Notes: generated by a model from the sequence alone, not told the origin. Shown: positions 37,182-46,921, counted from the stretch's first letter. The stretch is DNA of 64,000 nucleotides from Novipirellula caenicola (GCF_039545035.1 NZ_BAABRO010000010.1:62001-126000); one strand, 5' to 3'. Made by a program: numbers and translations.

Positions 37182-38393
37182 ATGAATTCGAAACGGACAC
37201 CTCATTCGGGGTTCACGTTAGTCGAGCTTCTTGTCGTGATCGCGATCATCGGAGTGTTGGTTGGATTGCTGCTTCCCGCGGTCCAAGCGGCACGTGAAGC
37301 GGCCCGGCGGATGAGCTGCAGTAACAACTTCAAACAGCTTGGGCTTGGCATCCACAACTATCACAGTGCGTACAAACAACTGCCCCAGCATGGTTCGGGA
37401 ACGATTGACGAGAACATCACTCCGAATGTTCGCTCATGGCGTGCGACTAACAACGGAAACATGCTGCAGTTATCCATGTTGGTAGGGATTACGCCTTTCA
37501 TTGAACAACAAGCGATTTGGGAAGTGATCTCCAATCCAAACGATTACGACAAAGACGGGACGATCGATTATCCGGCAATGGGACCTTCGCATGGCAAAAT
37601 CAACTACGTCCCGTGGGTTACCGAATTGCCAACGTTACGCTGTCCAAGTGATCCAGGAACGGGTTTGCCAGCGCTTGGTCGAACCAATTATGCCGCGAGC
37701 CTAGGGGATTCCGGACGCCAGCTGCATAACGGGCCTCGCAATAACGCATTGCTTGTAAGAACGAACCCCTCGAAACACTCGCGTGCCGCCAATCGTGGTG
37801 CGTTTGTGAAATACAAGAAGACGGCGTTCCGCGACGTGTTGGACGGTCTTTCAAACACCATCATGATGGCAGAAATTGCGACGGATCTTGGTGACAAAGA
37901 TACCCGCACGATCTCGAACGATGTGGGTGCCAAGGGGAACAGTGGTCAGGTGTCAGCGGCGTTGGTACACGACAACCCGTCGTATTGTTCGCAAAACGGG
38001 ATGATTGATCCCGAGCGTCCGCAGTTCTGGTTGCCGACGCAAGAAACCGATGGCGCTACCACGGGGCGTGGTTATCGTTGGGCCAGTGCACAGCAGATTT
38101 ACACGGCAATCACAACCATTTTGCCACCCAACAAAAATCTATGTGCCTTCAACCGCGGATCAAATATCGCGATGCTACCACCGTCCAGTCGCCACCAAGG
38201 TGGCGTGCACGTATTGATGGGCGACGGAGCGGTGAAGTTCGTCACGGATTCGATCGAAGCGGGCAATTCAACCGCTCCAGCCGTCTGGCTAAACGGTACC
38301 GGTGGTGCATCGCCGGGATCGAAAAGTCCGTATGGATTGTGGGGAGCGTTGGGCACACGTGCTGCTCGTGAAACGATTGACACCGAATTCTAA
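37182..38393 (+). CDS. DUF1559 pilin-like secreted protein
   Basis: A 403-aa protein. The N-terminus has a type IV pilin-like prepilin segment (SGFTLVELLVVIAIIGVLVGLLLPAVQAAREAARRMSCSNNFKQLGLGIHNYHSAY). The body matches DUF1559, with SRHQGGVHVLMGDGAVKFVTDSIE and, near the end, LWGALGTRAARETI. These proteins are abundant in planctomycetes, are probably processed by prepilin peptidase, and belong to a secreted or surface pseudopilin group. The ATG at 37182 has GAGAGGA upstream. A strong terminator lies 29 bp after the stop. The XylR-like regulator diverges. Confidence 0.95.
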   Translation: MNSKRTPHSGFTLVELLVVIAIIGVLVGLLLPAVQAAREAARRMSCSNNFKQLGLGIHNYHSAYKQLPQHGSGTIDENITPNVRSWRATNNGNMLQLSMLVGITPFIEQQAIWEVISNPNDYDKDGTIDYPAMGPSHGKINYVPWVTELPTLRCPSDPGTGLPALGRTNYAASLGDSGRQLHNGPRNNALLVRTNPSKHSRAANRGAFVKYKKTAFRDVLDGLSNTIMMAEIATDLGDKDTRTISNDVGAKGNSGQVSAALVHDNPSYCSQNGMIDPERPQFWLPTQETDGATTGRGYRWASAQQIYTAITTILPPNKNLCAFNRGSNIAMLPPSSRHQGGVHVLMGDGAVKFVTDSIEAGNSTAPAVWLNGTGGASPGSKSPYGLWGALGTRAARETIDTEF

Positions 38394-38421
38394 ATCGTCG
38401 ATTCGTTGACGATCCAAACCA

Positions 38422-38458
38422 GGTCCTGAAGCGAGTTTGCTTCGGGACCTTCTTTTTT
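38422..38458 (+). terminator. Rho-independent terminator after DUF1559
   Basis: GGTCCTGAAGC and GCTTCGGGACC form an 11-bp stem (one G-T wobble) with a 6-nt loop, followed by a T-rich run TTCTTTTTT ending at 38458. This is the clearest intrinsic terminator in the window and lies between the DUF1559 gene and the lipoprotein gene. Confidence 0.75.
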
Positions 38459-38520
38459 ACCATGCATCTCTATTTCACCGTAATCATCTACACCCCCGTT
38501 GTTTGATCTTGGAGTCTCGA

Positions 38521-38691
38521 ATGATTCGCAAATTTTATCTGATCCTTAACTTGTTCTTGTTCGGTTGCGTAACGGGTTGCGGCGATTCAAGCCCCACCAA
38601 CGTCATCGAAAATGCGAACGAACAAGCCATTGCCGACTACGAAGCCGAACTCGAACGAGAGCAGGCCATGTTGGAAGCGGACGAAGAGTAG
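38521..38691 (+). CDS. small Cys-lipoprotein (56 aa)
   Basis: Fifty-six residues starting MIRKFYLILNLFLFGCVTGC, a signal peptide with lipobox VTGC (Cys20). The mature chain is short and acidic (ANEQAIADYEAELEREQAMLEADEE). Its length and the YEAE motif match the lipoprotein at 49796-49966. Both lie beside a DUF1559 gene, so a role with that protein family is likely. Outer-membrane or periplasmic attachment is expected. Function unknown. Confidence 0.8.
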   Translation: MIRKFYLILNLFLFGCVTGCGDSSPTNVIENANEQAIADYEAELEREQAMLEADEE

Positions 38692-38712
38692 AGACGCTGA
38701 GTGAGCCCGCTG

Positions 38713-39765
38713 GATGTTGGCTTGGAAAGCCGTGCGATTGTCGTCCAGCTTTCCAAGCTGGTAACGGTTCGTGGGCGGTTGTGTTCGAGGCAAGGTGCAA
38801 GTTGGCGAGTTGCCGGTCGTTGCTGTGTCACGCAAACGGCTTGGAAAGCCGAGCGACAATGTTGACGATTGTCGTCCAGCTTTCCAAGCTGGTGACGGTT
38901 CGCGGGCGGTTGTCTTCGAGGCGACGTGCAAAGTTGGCTCGTTGTCGTTGGTTGCTGTATCCCGCCAACGGCTTGGAAAGCCGAGCGACAATGGCGATTG
39001 TCGTCCAGCTTTCCAAGCTGGTAACGTTCGCGGGCCGTTGTGTTCGAAGTGACGTGCAAGTTAGCGAGTTGCCGTTCGTTGCTGTGTCACGCCAACGGCT
39101 TGGAAAGCCGAGCGACAATGTTGATTGTCGTCCAGCTTTCCAAGCTGGCAACGCTTCGCGGGCGGTTGCGTTCGAGGTGACGTGCAACTTTGGCGAGTTG
39201 TCGTTCGTTGCTGTATCTCGCAAACGGCTTGGAAAGTCGTGCGACAATGGCGATTGTCGTCCAGCTTTCCAAGCTGGAAACGTTCGCGGTCGGTTGCGTT
39301 GGAGGTTACGTGCAAGTTGGCGAGTTGCTGTTCGTTGCTGTGCCTCGCAAACGGCTTGGAAAGCCGTGCGACAATGTCGATTGTCGTCCAGCTTTCCAAG
39401 CTGGCAACGCTTCGCGGGCGGTTATGTTCGAGGTGACGTGCAAGTTGGCAAGTTACCGTTCGCTGCTGTATCTCGCTAACGGCTTGGAAAGCCGTGCGAC
39501 AATGGCGATTGTCGTCCAGCTTTCCAAGCTGGTGACGGTTCGTGGGCGGTTGCGTTCGAGGCAAGGTGCAAGTTCGCGAGTTGTCGTTTGCTGCTGTGTC
39601 ACGCTAACGGCTTGGAAAGCCAAGCGACAATGTTGACGATTGTCGTCCAGCTTTCCAAGCTGGCAACGGTTCGTGGGCGGTTGTGTTCGAAGTGACGTAC
39701 AAGTTTGGCGAGTTTTCGTTCGCTGCTGTATCTCGCTAACGGCTTGGAAAGCCGTGCGACAATAC
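38713..39765. repeat. REP array 1 (8 units, about 127-131 bp period)
   Basis: Eight units have GTCGTCCAGC cores at 38740, 38871, 39000, 39127, 39256, 39383, 39511 and 39642. Each unit holds hairpin A CCAGCTTTCCAAGCTGG (stem 7, loop TCC), a conserved spacer of about 75 nt, then hairpin B ACGGCTTGGAAAGCCGT (stem 7, loop GGA), followed by CGACAAT-N-ATTGTCG leading into the next hairpin A. GTCG flanks both hairpins in inverted orientation. This is the layout of paired inverted REPs around a palindromic centre. The region includes several long spurious ORFs. Confidence 0.9.
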
Positions 39766-39897
39766 AGATTACAATCGCTTCTAGACATTTACTCTCGAGC
39801 CCTTGGAGGCTCAAAACGCAAAATCATAATTTGATCTCAGGATAATCAAAGACTAGACTTTCATGTCGAACACGTCGCGTTAGCGGGGAAGAGCGGG

Positions 39898-40563
39898 ATG
39901 GTCGAGCAGTTTGGGGAACTCTTTGATCCTACTGCGGAGTTTTGCCAGTGGGAACGCCAACGACCTCATCGGGTTCAACCGGCAGCCATCGTTTTTCTGA
40001 CGATGCGTTTAAAAGATTCCATTCCCGCCGACGTACTACGACGCTGGCATCGAGAACGAATCGAATTTCTAACCCGCTGCGGGATTGACTGTGATGGAGA
40101 CTGGAAGCTCGGGCGATCTCTACTGTCACGAAAACAGAGGAATGCATTCGACAAGCGGTTTCAAAGAGTCAGAGAGATGACATTGGATCAATGTTTTGGG
40201 CATTGTGAGTTGCGACAGCCTGAGGCTGCGAAAATTGTCAGTGAATCGCTGCAGAAGTTCCACCGCATTCGTTACTTCCTCGGTGATCTCGTGGTGATGC
40301 CGAATCACGTTCACTGCTTGGTCGCATTCGCCGATGAAACGACAGCAAGACGGCAACCGGGAGCTTGGATGCGTTTCACAGCACGAAAGATCAACCAAAA
40401 ATTTTCAAGGTCCGGCGTGCTCTGGTTTCCAGAACCGTTTGATCATCTGGTGCGGAATGAAGACCAACTTTGTTATCTGCGAGAATACATTCGCGACAAT
40501 CCGACGAAAGCGAAGTTGGCTGAAAACGAGTTTTTGTATCGAAAATCGAAGGGGCACTTCTAA
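39898..40563 (+). CDS. REP-associated tyrosine transposase (RAYT, IS200/IS605 Y1-type)
   Basis: A 221-aa TnpA_REP-like protein. The HUH motif is His137-Val-His139 (VVMPNHVHCLVAF) and the candidate catalytic tyrosine is Tyr197 (REYIRDNPTKAKL), with Tyr193 as an alternative. WFPEPFDHLVRNEDQL between them is typical of the family. RAYTs bind and cleave single-stranded REP hairpins next to a conserved tetranucleotide. The gene is flanked on both sides by REP arrays, and its TAA stop runs directly into the first downstream REP. It is intact and a credible mobiliser of the array. It could also be domesticated. Confidence 0.92.
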   Translation: MVEQFGELFDPTAEFCQWERQRPHRVQPAAIVFLTMRLKDSIPADVLRRWHRERIEFLTRCGIDCDGDWKLGRSLLSRKQRNAFDKRFQRVREMTLDQCFGHCELRQPEAAKIVSESLQKFHRIRYFLGDLVVMPNHVHCLVAFADETTARRQPGAWMRFTARKINQKFSRSGVLWFPEPFDHLVRNEDQLCYLREYIRDNPTKAKLAENEFLYRKSKGHF

Positions 40564-41196
40564 TTGTCGTCCAATGTTCCAAGCGGGCAACGCTTGACGG
40601 CGAGTTGCGTTCGAGGCGACGTGCAACTTTGACGAGTTCCCGTTCGTTGCTGTGTCACGCAAACGGCTTGGAAAGCCGTGCGACAATGTCGATTGTCGTC
40701 CAGCTTTCCAAGCTGGTAACGGTCCGCGGGCCGTTGTGTTCGAGGTGATGTGCAAGTTGGCGAGTTGTCGTTCGTTGCTGTGTCACGCCAACGGCTTGGA
40801 AAGCCGTGCGACAATGTCAATTGTCGTCCAGCTTTCCAAGCTGGTAACGTTCGTGGGCGGTTGCGTTGGAGGTTACGTGCAAGTTGACGAGTTGTCGTTC
40901 GTTGCTGTATCTCGCAAACGGCTTGGAAAGCCGTGCGACAATGTTGATTGTCGTCCAGCTTTCCAAGCTGGCAACGCTTCACGGGCCGTTGTGTTCGAGG
41001 TGATGTGTATGTTGGCGAGTTGTCGTTCGTTGCTGTGTCTCGCTAACGGCTTGGAAAGCCGAGCGACAATGACGATTGTCGTCCAGCTTTCCAAGCTGGC
41101 AACGCTTCGCGGGCCGTTGTGTTCGAAGTGACGTGCAAGTTAGCGAGTTGTCGTTCGCTGCTGTATCTCGCTAACGGCTTGGAAAGCTTGGCGACT
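40561..41196. repeat. REP array 2 (5 units, downstream of the RAYT)
   Basis: Units begin with GTCGTCC at 40566 (degenerate), 40695, 40823, 40950 and 41078, with the same hairpins and spacer as array 1. The first unit overlaps the RAYT stop codon by about 3 bases and is the most degraded (CCAATGTTCC in place of CCAGCTTTCC). The last half unit ends just before the stop of the minus-strand gene at 41199. Confidence 0.9.
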
Positions 41197-41198
41197 AT

Positions 41199-41927
41199 TT
41201 AGCTCGCGTTATAGATCTTCACGTCGTCGACGACGACGTTTCGGGGGATCGAGAGTCGCAGCATCCGTTTGGTCGGATGCGCGATCCCGGGCGATGCAAA
41301 CGAGCCTACTTCCTTGCCATCGATCGACACGGTCAGCGTATCATCGTGGATTTTGGCTAGCACGGTGTACCATTTCCCGGTCTCCAGTTTGTGAGGAAAT
41401 CGTTTCGTTTTTGTCTTTAGCGTCGCCTGCTGCTCGGCAGTGAGCGTTTTGTTTTGTCGTGCCTCGCGAATTTTCAGGTCCATTACGCCGGTCTTCAAAT
41501 CGGTGATCTCGGTTTGCTTGACGCCGACCGTCACTTTAAACAAATGCCCCGCCCATACCTTCTTGTACTGCAGGTCAGCAAAATTTAGTCCCAGCGTGTC
41601 CTTTTCATTTTCGAGCATGAATTTCATCTGTACCGCACCGTTGCGGAATTCTGCAGGATGCGTCACCGAGACAGCATGATCGGCATCCTGGTGAATGTAG
41701 ATGTACATCGCGCCGTCGCGAAGATCGACCTGCTTGTTTCCACCGGCGCGTGTCTTGCTGTTGGTTCCCCAGCCATTACCGACCTCGTCAATCTTTTCTT
41801 GCGATTCATTCCGCTCAAAGTCATCGGAAAAGATCAACTTGCCCAACTCGTCAGCGCTGGTGGGTAGCGAAAGTAGGGATGTCCAAAGTGAAATCGAAAG
41901 CGTGATGCAAAAGAATGTTTTGATCAT
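41199..41927 (-). CDS. secreted concanavalin-like (DUF1080/LamG-type) protein
   Basis: A 242-aa protein with a signal peptide (MIKTFFCITLSISLWTSLLSLPTSA). The rest is rich in beta strands (IFSDDFERNE, GAVQMKFMLENEKDTLGLNF, HLFKVTVGVKQTEITDLKTGVM, LETGKWYTVLAKIHDDTLTVSIDGKEVGSF), the pattern of the DUF1080/concanavalin A-like fold of sugar-binding or glycosidase-like proteins common in planctomycetes. No catalytic residues can be assigned. The upstream ATG at 41927 is chosen because it begins the signal peptide. Confidence 0.75.
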   Translation of the reverse strand: MIKTFFCITLSISLWTSLLSLPTSADELGKLIFSDDFERNESQEKIDEVGNGWGTNSKTRAGGNKQVDLRDGAMYIYIHQDADHAVSVTHPAEFRNGAVQMKFMLENEKDTLGLNFADLQYKKVWAGHLFKVTVGVKQTEITDLKTGVMDLKIREARQNKTLTAEQQATLKTKTKRFPHKLETGKWYTVLAKIHDDTLTVSIDGKEVGSFASPGIAHPTKRMLRLSIPRNVVVDDVKIYNAS

Positions 41928-42177
41928 GGGTGGGGTAATGCAGGTTTGCGTTTGAGGGGAGGCAAGGGAGCGGCAGGTGATTACGATCCTGCAGCAGCGA
42001 ACGTCGCGGCGACATTCATCATCACGCCATTGTCCCACGCTGCGGTTCCATGATCAATGCTTGACGCGTTGCGAAATACAAACGGTCGCCGATTTCGACT
42101 ACACTGTCCGGTCCGACGATTGATCGAAACACGCTCACCATCGCCCCCAATACTATCGATTTTTGAAAAGGGAATTT

Positions 42178-43692
42178 ATGAGATACGCCGCTCTTTTGTT
42201 TGTGACCCTCTGCGGCTTGCAGGGTGTCGCGATGGCAGAGAAACCGAACGTGCTAATCTTGTACGCCGATGATCTTGGATACGGAGACCTTCGCTGCAAC
42301 AACCCCGATTCGAAAATCCCCACGCCAAATCTATCGCAATTGGCAAACGCGGGCATGCGTTTCACCGACGGGCATTCTTCGTCGGGGATCTGCACCCCGA
42401 GCCGTTACGCCCTGCTGACAGGCCGACACCACTGGCGTGACTTCCATGGAATCGTCAACGCTTTCGGTGACTCGGTTTTCGCCCCCGAACGATTGACGCT
42501 CGCCGAGATGCTACAGCAAGTCGGCTATGACACCGCAGCGATCGGGAAATGGCATTTGGGCTGGGATTGGGAAGCGATCCGTAAACCCGATGCAGTCAGC
42601 GAGAAAAAGGGACGCAACAAGGTCTGGGGGCCCGAAGACTTTGATTGGAGCAAGGCGATTCCCGATGGACCTTTGGCTCACGGTTTTGATTCCTATTTCG
42701 GCGACACCGTCATCAATTTTCCTCCCTATTGCTGGATCGAGGACGATCACGTCGTCAAGGCTCCCGATACGATGATGGACACGTCCAAGTGGAAGCCGAT
42801 CAAGGAGGGCAACTGGGAATGCCGTCCCGGACCGATGGCATCGGATTGGGACCCCTACCAAAATATTCCAACGATCACCCAGCGTGGCGTCGATTTCTTG
42901 AAATCACGTCAACCGAGCGACAAACCTTTCTTTCTGTATTTTGCATTTCCATCACCGCATGCCCCAATCATTCCCAACGATCAATTTGACGGGAAATCGG
43001 GCGCTGGACCGTACGGCGATTTCGTTTACGAGACCGACGACGCGATTGGTCGCTTGTTGGCCGCACTGGAGGAATCGGGCCAAGCGGACAACACGATTGT
43101 CATCTTCACCGCCGACAACGGTCCTGAAAAATACGCATACGCCCGCGATCAGAAATACGATCATTGGTCGAGCAAACCGTTTCGGGGACTCAAGCGAGAC
43201 CTGTACGAAGGCGGTCACCATGTTCCGATGTTGATCCGATGGCCTGGAACAGTTCAGCCCGGTTCTACCAACACATCGCTGGTTTCGCAAATCGACATCA
43301 TGGCGACCATTGCGGAGGTGGTCGATTATGAGTTGCCAGATGATGCGGCCGAGGATTCATACAGCTTGATACCGCTATTGAAGGGGGCATCAACGCCGGT
43401 CCGTACGACACACGTCCACAACACTCACGCCAACGGCTATGCGATTCGTCACAACGATTGGCTGCTGGTGGACACAAAGACCGGATACGTGAGCGGACGC
43501 AATCCGCAATGGGAGAAAAAACATGGCTATCCGGCCGATGACAAAAGTCCCGTTGAGTTGTATGACTTGAGCAAGGATATCGGTCAACGCAACAATGTGG
43601 CACAACAGCATCCCGAGGTGGTGTCCGAGTTGCAATCGAAGTTAAAACGGATACGCGAACAAGGCTTTTCAGCGCCACGAATCTCAAAGTAA
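42178..43692 (+). CDS. Cys-type sulfatase (formylglycine-dependent)
   Basis: A 504-aa secreted enzyme with a signal peptide ([20 protein letters not shown]). The sulfatase signature [13 protein letters not shown] holds Cys72, to be converted to formylglycine. Metal-binding sequences include [12 protein letters not shown] at the start, FTADNGPEK and GKWHLGWD. Marine Pirellulaceae encode many such enzymes for sulfated polysaccharides such as carrageenans, fucoidans or ulvans; the substrate here is unknown. The start has AAAAGGGA upstream; a TTG five codons earlier is a weaker alternative. Confidence 0.95.
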   Translation: MRYAALLFVTLCGLQGVAMAEKPNVLILYADDLGYGDLRCNNPDSKIPTPNLSQLANAGMRFTDGHSSSGICTPSRYALLTGRHHWRDFHGIVNAFGDSVFAPERLTLAEMLQQVGYDTAAIGKWHLGWDWEAIRKPDAVSEKKGRNKVWGPEDFDWSKAIPDGPLAHGFDSYFGDTVINFPPYCWIEDDHVVKAPDTMMDTSKWKPIKEGNWECRPGPMASDWDPYQNIPTITQRGVDFLKSRQPSDKPFFLYFAFPSPHAPIIPNDQFDGKSGAGPYGDFVYETDDAIGRLLAALEESGQADNTIVIFTADNGPEKYAYARDQKYDHWSSKPFRGLKRDLYEGGHHVPMLIRWPGTVQPGSTNTSLVSQIDIMATIAEVVDYELPDDAAEDSYSLIPLLKGASTPVRTTHVHNTHANGYAIRHNDWLLVDTKTGYVSGRNPQWEKKHGYPADDKSPVELYDLSKDIGQRNNVAQQHPEVVSELQSKLKRIREQGFSAPRISK

Positions 43693-44166
43693 TCGCTTGG
43701 CTGAAAGGTAAACGCCAGCGTCGACGACGGAGTGTGACGGTCCGCCGGCGGTGGCACAGTCGTGGCCGCGAGTAGATAGGTAGATTCGAACAAGTAGATT
43801 CGAACAATGCTTCCGGAACCTATGGCGGATCGACGTCCGATAAATTTCGGACGTTCCCAGGATGCTTGTCACTCCGCTGTTTTTGTTCGTGATCCAGATG
43901 GTTGTGATCCATCGTCTGCGCCCAACACCGCGTGACCAACGCGAGTGTGCTGAGGGTGCCGGAAATGGCCGGCAACCAATCAATTATCAGGCGTGTTAGG
44001 GCGACGGATCGCACTGATCGTTGTCCCACATCATTCCGCTTGGCACGCATGACGGCGATTCATCGGTACGCTATCATGCCCGCATCGAAAAGCCCCCCTG
44101 ATTATCACATGGAACGGTTGGGAACTGCAGCAGATTACTTTTTTGGAAAAGTGCTTGTCAATTAAA
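43693..44166. other. intergenic region between sulfatase and Psd
   Basis: About 474 bp. A perfect 8-bp hairpin (43833-43854, ACGTCCGA and TCGGACGT) lies downstream of the sulfatase and could be part of a terminator, but it lacks a T-tract. A short direct repeat, TAGATTCGAACAA, occurs twice at about 43781-43806. No gene is supported. Confidence 0.45.
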
Positions 44167-45072
44167 ATGGATGCCCCCCCCACAAGTGACGCGATTACCT
44201 TTTTTAATCGCTATACCGCCAAGATCGAACAAGAACAGATCTATGGCGAACCCTTTCTCCGCTGGACCTACGAAACGATCCCGGGCCAGATCGCGTTGGC
44301 GGTCGCTGCGAAACGCGTTTGGTTCTCGAAATGGTACGGTTGGCGGATGGACCGAGCTGCGAGTCAATCGAAAGTGATGCCGTTTATCGAGACCTACAAA
44401 CTTGATCCAAACGAATTTCAGGACCCGCCGGAATCGTTTCGAACATTCAACGAATTTTTTTATCGGAAATTGACGCCAGCAGCGCGACCGATTGATAGCG
44501 ATCCCGATTCCATCGTTTTCCCAGCCGATGGCCGGCATTTGGCGATTGCCGACGTCTCGCAGACCGACGGGTTTTGGATCAAGGGACAACAAATGGACTT
44601 GGCACGGCTACTCGGTAGCCGCTCGTTGGCCGATCGCTACGCCACCGGCAGCATGCTGATCTCACGTCTCTGTCCGGTCGATTATCACCGTTTCCATTTT
44701 CCGGTCTCGGGTACCGCGAGCGAATCGCGTTTGATTCCCGGTTCACTTTCGTCGGTCAATCCGATTGCACTACGAAAACGGTTGTCCATTCTGTGGGAAA
44801 ACAAACGGATGATCACCGAGATCCAAACGCCGTCGCATGGTACGGTGTTGATGATCGAAGTGGGCGCAGCCTGTGTCGGCGGCATCCACCAAACGTTCAC
44901 TCCCGGTGCCATAGAAAAGGGAGACGATAAAGGCTACTTCACGTTTGGCGGTTCGATGACGATCGTGTTGATGGAACCGGGACGCGTTCAATTTGCGGAC
45001 GATCTGCTAAAACACTCGACGCAACAGCGCGAAGTCTATGCACGAATGGGCGATGTCGCTGGGTTTCGTTAA
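44167..45072 (+). CDS. psd: phosphatidylserine decarboxylase
   Basis: A 301-aa proenzyme that makes phosphatidylethanolamine. It shows FPADGR with Asp121, CPVDYHRFHFPVSG (His174/His177) and the C-terminal cleavage site FTFGGSM with Ser263, the residue that becomes the pyruvoyl group. The N-terminal 90 residues are longer than in E. coli Psd and helical, resembling the type found in plants and many environmental bacteria. The ATG at 44167 is used; a TTG in frame 24 nt upstream is less likely. No operon partner is seen. Confidence 0.93.
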   Translation: MDAPPTSDAITFFNRYTAKIEQEQIYGEPFLRWTYETIPGQIALAVAAKRVWFSKWYGWRMDRAASQSKVMPFIETYKLDPNEFQDPPESFRTFNEFFYRKLTPAARPIDSDPDSIVFPADGRHLAIADVSQTDGFWIKGQQMDLARLLGSRSLADRYATGSMLISRLCPVDYHRFHFPVSGTASESRLIPGSLSSVNPIALRKRLSILWENKRMITEIQTPSHGTVLMIEVGAACVGGIHQTFTPGAIEKGDDKGYFTFGGSMTIVLMEPGRVQFADDLLKHSTQQREVYARMGDVAGFR

Positions 45073-45391
45073 GGCAACGTACGTTAAAGCATTGGACGGA
45101 AATAGCTTCGTCATTCGAGTCTTGTAACGAAACACGGGTGCGAAGTGCTGCACACCACCTTCAAAGCTGACGGTCGAGCTACGCCCATTCCAGTGCAGCT
45201 CGAGCGGACCGGCCTAAAAGCTACCAGAGAGTTTCTCTCCTTCGGGAAACCTATTGAAACGATAAATTGAGTTCCGAACGTTTGCTAAACCAGAATTTGG
45301 TTCGAATGGAACGGGATAAACCCTCTACAGATTCAGTCCCCGACGGCATCGAGGTTGCTAACACCGCCACCCACGTCAGCCGTGGCCCGCT
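45073..45391. other. intergenic region, no feature
   Basis: About 319 bp between the convergent Psd and BNR_4 genes. No repeat family member, strong hairpin with T-tract or recognisable ORF was seen. Confidence 0.4.
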
Positions 45392-46921
45392 TTAATCGTT
45401 TTGCTTCGCTGCATTCGCCGAGTTTGGCGAAGCGAGCAATTGCGGTTCCGCAAAAGCTTCCGTCATTTCATAAGGAAGACGCCAAACGTGTTCTCCTGAG
45501 CGGTCGGAGAAATAGAGTTGGCTGGTGCTCAGCCGCGTCGGGTCGCCATCGGCCCAGAACACAAAGAACGGATCTCGTGCGTTGAGCGGTTGACGGATGT
45601 AGTTATGGTTCTTCTCGCTGTTATCGGTAACCTGTCGCTTCAGACGCCAGGAATCGCCCTGGTCGCGACTTGCCCAAAGCACCACTTCGCCGCCGCCGTG
45701 CCAAGGTTGTGCCCCCGGCGCCGACGGAATTCGCACCGTCCATTCCGCATCGGCGTTCTCGCCAAGATCCAGACTGCCCATGTCGTAGTTGTGGTCGGTG
45801 GGAGCAATCATGGTGGTTTGCCAGTTCGCACCGTCCCAGCGTGTGATGCGAAAATGTCGAGGATCATTGGGCGGTCCAGGCTCGGCACCAGGACTGGTCA
45901 CGTAAAGCAGCACTGGATGCCCGTCGTGATCAAACTTCATGTCTTTCAAATAGACGTTTAATCCCTGCGATGCATAATCGATCACCCGCGCAGGGCTGTC
46001 CACGTCTTCAAGCGGAGTTTCGAGTGTCTGGCCATCAATCGTCGTCCATGTCGCGCCTAGATCACGAGTCTGGACGTAATAGAGATCGGTACGTTGATCC
46101 ACGTTGCCATTGGGATGGCGGTTAAAGAAAGTTCCCACCTTGTCGCCAAGTACCGCACTGCTTTGGTAATGACCGCCCCTGGAATCGCCTGGCTCGCGGA
46201 TGCCAGCCAGTTTTTCGTCAGCGGTCCAATCGACACCGTTTTCACTGCGTTCCCAGTACAATTCGCGTACACCGGTGTATTTGGTAAATAGATGTAGAAA
46301 ACCCTTCTTGCCAACCACATGCGGCTGAGGGTAGGTCATTTCTTCTTCGCTGATTCGCTCAAAACCATCGATGCTGTATGGCTGCGTGCTACGGTATTTG
46401 AATCCAGGCCGACTGCGACCACGACCGCTAACGAAAACCCACAGGTACCCCTTAATATCGATCGCAAGCGAAGGGTTGTCATGCGGGTCGTCGACACCCT
46501 GTTTGTCGTAGACCACCACCGGCCGAGGTACTTGGTTCGTCTTGTGATCGTAATACGAAATCATGCACAACAGATGACGCTGCTCGGGGCCCGTTGTGCC
46601 TCCGTAGACGAAGAATGTTTTTTCGACCTCGGGACTATAGATTGCCAGCGGAGTGTGCTTGGCGGTGTAAGTTCCTAGTCCGCCCGAATATTTATCACCA
46701 TAGGGAAAGACCGGTTCACGCGACACCTTCGCATACGCTTGGTCCCCGCTGCCCTTGCCGTAGAATTGCCCCAGCGTGAACCAGATTCCCTTGTAGCCCG
46801 CAATGCGTCGCGTTTCGGGTTCTGCATCAGGCTGGACGCCAAATGTCGTTGTCGTGATGCTCGCAAAGATCGCCGCGGCGACCATAAATCGCAATGTCAT
46901 GGCACTTACTATGATTCGCAT
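45392..46921 (-). CDS. BNR_4-repeat secreted protein (possible polysaccharide lyase/sialidase-like)
   Basis: A 509-aa secreted protein with a hydrophobic N-terminus (MTLRFMVAAAIFASITTTTFG). It has a beta-propeller-like series of short motifs, such as the BNR-like SRDQGDSWRLKR, YWERSENGVDWT and YYVQTRDLGATW. The pattern fits the BNR_4 family (PF15892), some of whose members are ulvan or rhamnogalacturonan-type lyases. Catalytic residues cannot be placed. Sulfatases nearby suggest sulfated glycan degradation. Alternative ATGs exist in the first 12 residues. Confidence 0.8.
   Translation of the reverse strand: MRIIVSAMTLRFMVAAAIFASITTTTFGVQPDAEPETRRIAGYKGIWFTLGQFYGKGSGDQAYAKVSREPVFPYGDKYSGGLGTYTAKHTPLAIYSPEVEKTFFVYGGTTGPEQRHLLCMISYYDHKTNQVPRPVVVYDKQGVDDPHDNPSLAIDIKGYLWVFVSGRGRSRPGFKYRSTQPYSIDGFERISEEEMTYPQPHVVGKKGFLHLFTKYTGVRELYWERSENGVDWTADEKLAGIREPGDSRGGHYQSSAVLGDKVGTFFNRHPNGNVDQRTDLYYVQTRDLGATWTTIDGQTLETPLEDVDSPARVIDYASQGLNVYLKDMKFDHDGHPVLLYVTSPGAEPGPPNDPRHFRITRWDGANWQTTMIAPTDHNYDMGSLDLGENADAEWTVRIPSAPGAQPWHGGGEVVLWASRDQGDSWRLKRQVTDNSEKNHNYIRQPLNARDPFFVFWADGDPTRLSTSQLYFSDRSGEHVWRLPYEMTEAFAEPQLLASPNSANAAKQND

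Noticed and set aside
38565-39479. Long plus-strand ORF of 304 codons in REP array 1, with similar ORFs on both strands through 41131
   Set aside because: The translation is repetitive at the unit period, open in many frames, and follows the REP hairpins rather than any protein domain.
38713-41196. Possible CRISPR array
   Set aside because: Units are about 128 bp with no short repeat/unique-spacer alternation and no cas genes; the spacer part is conserved between units.
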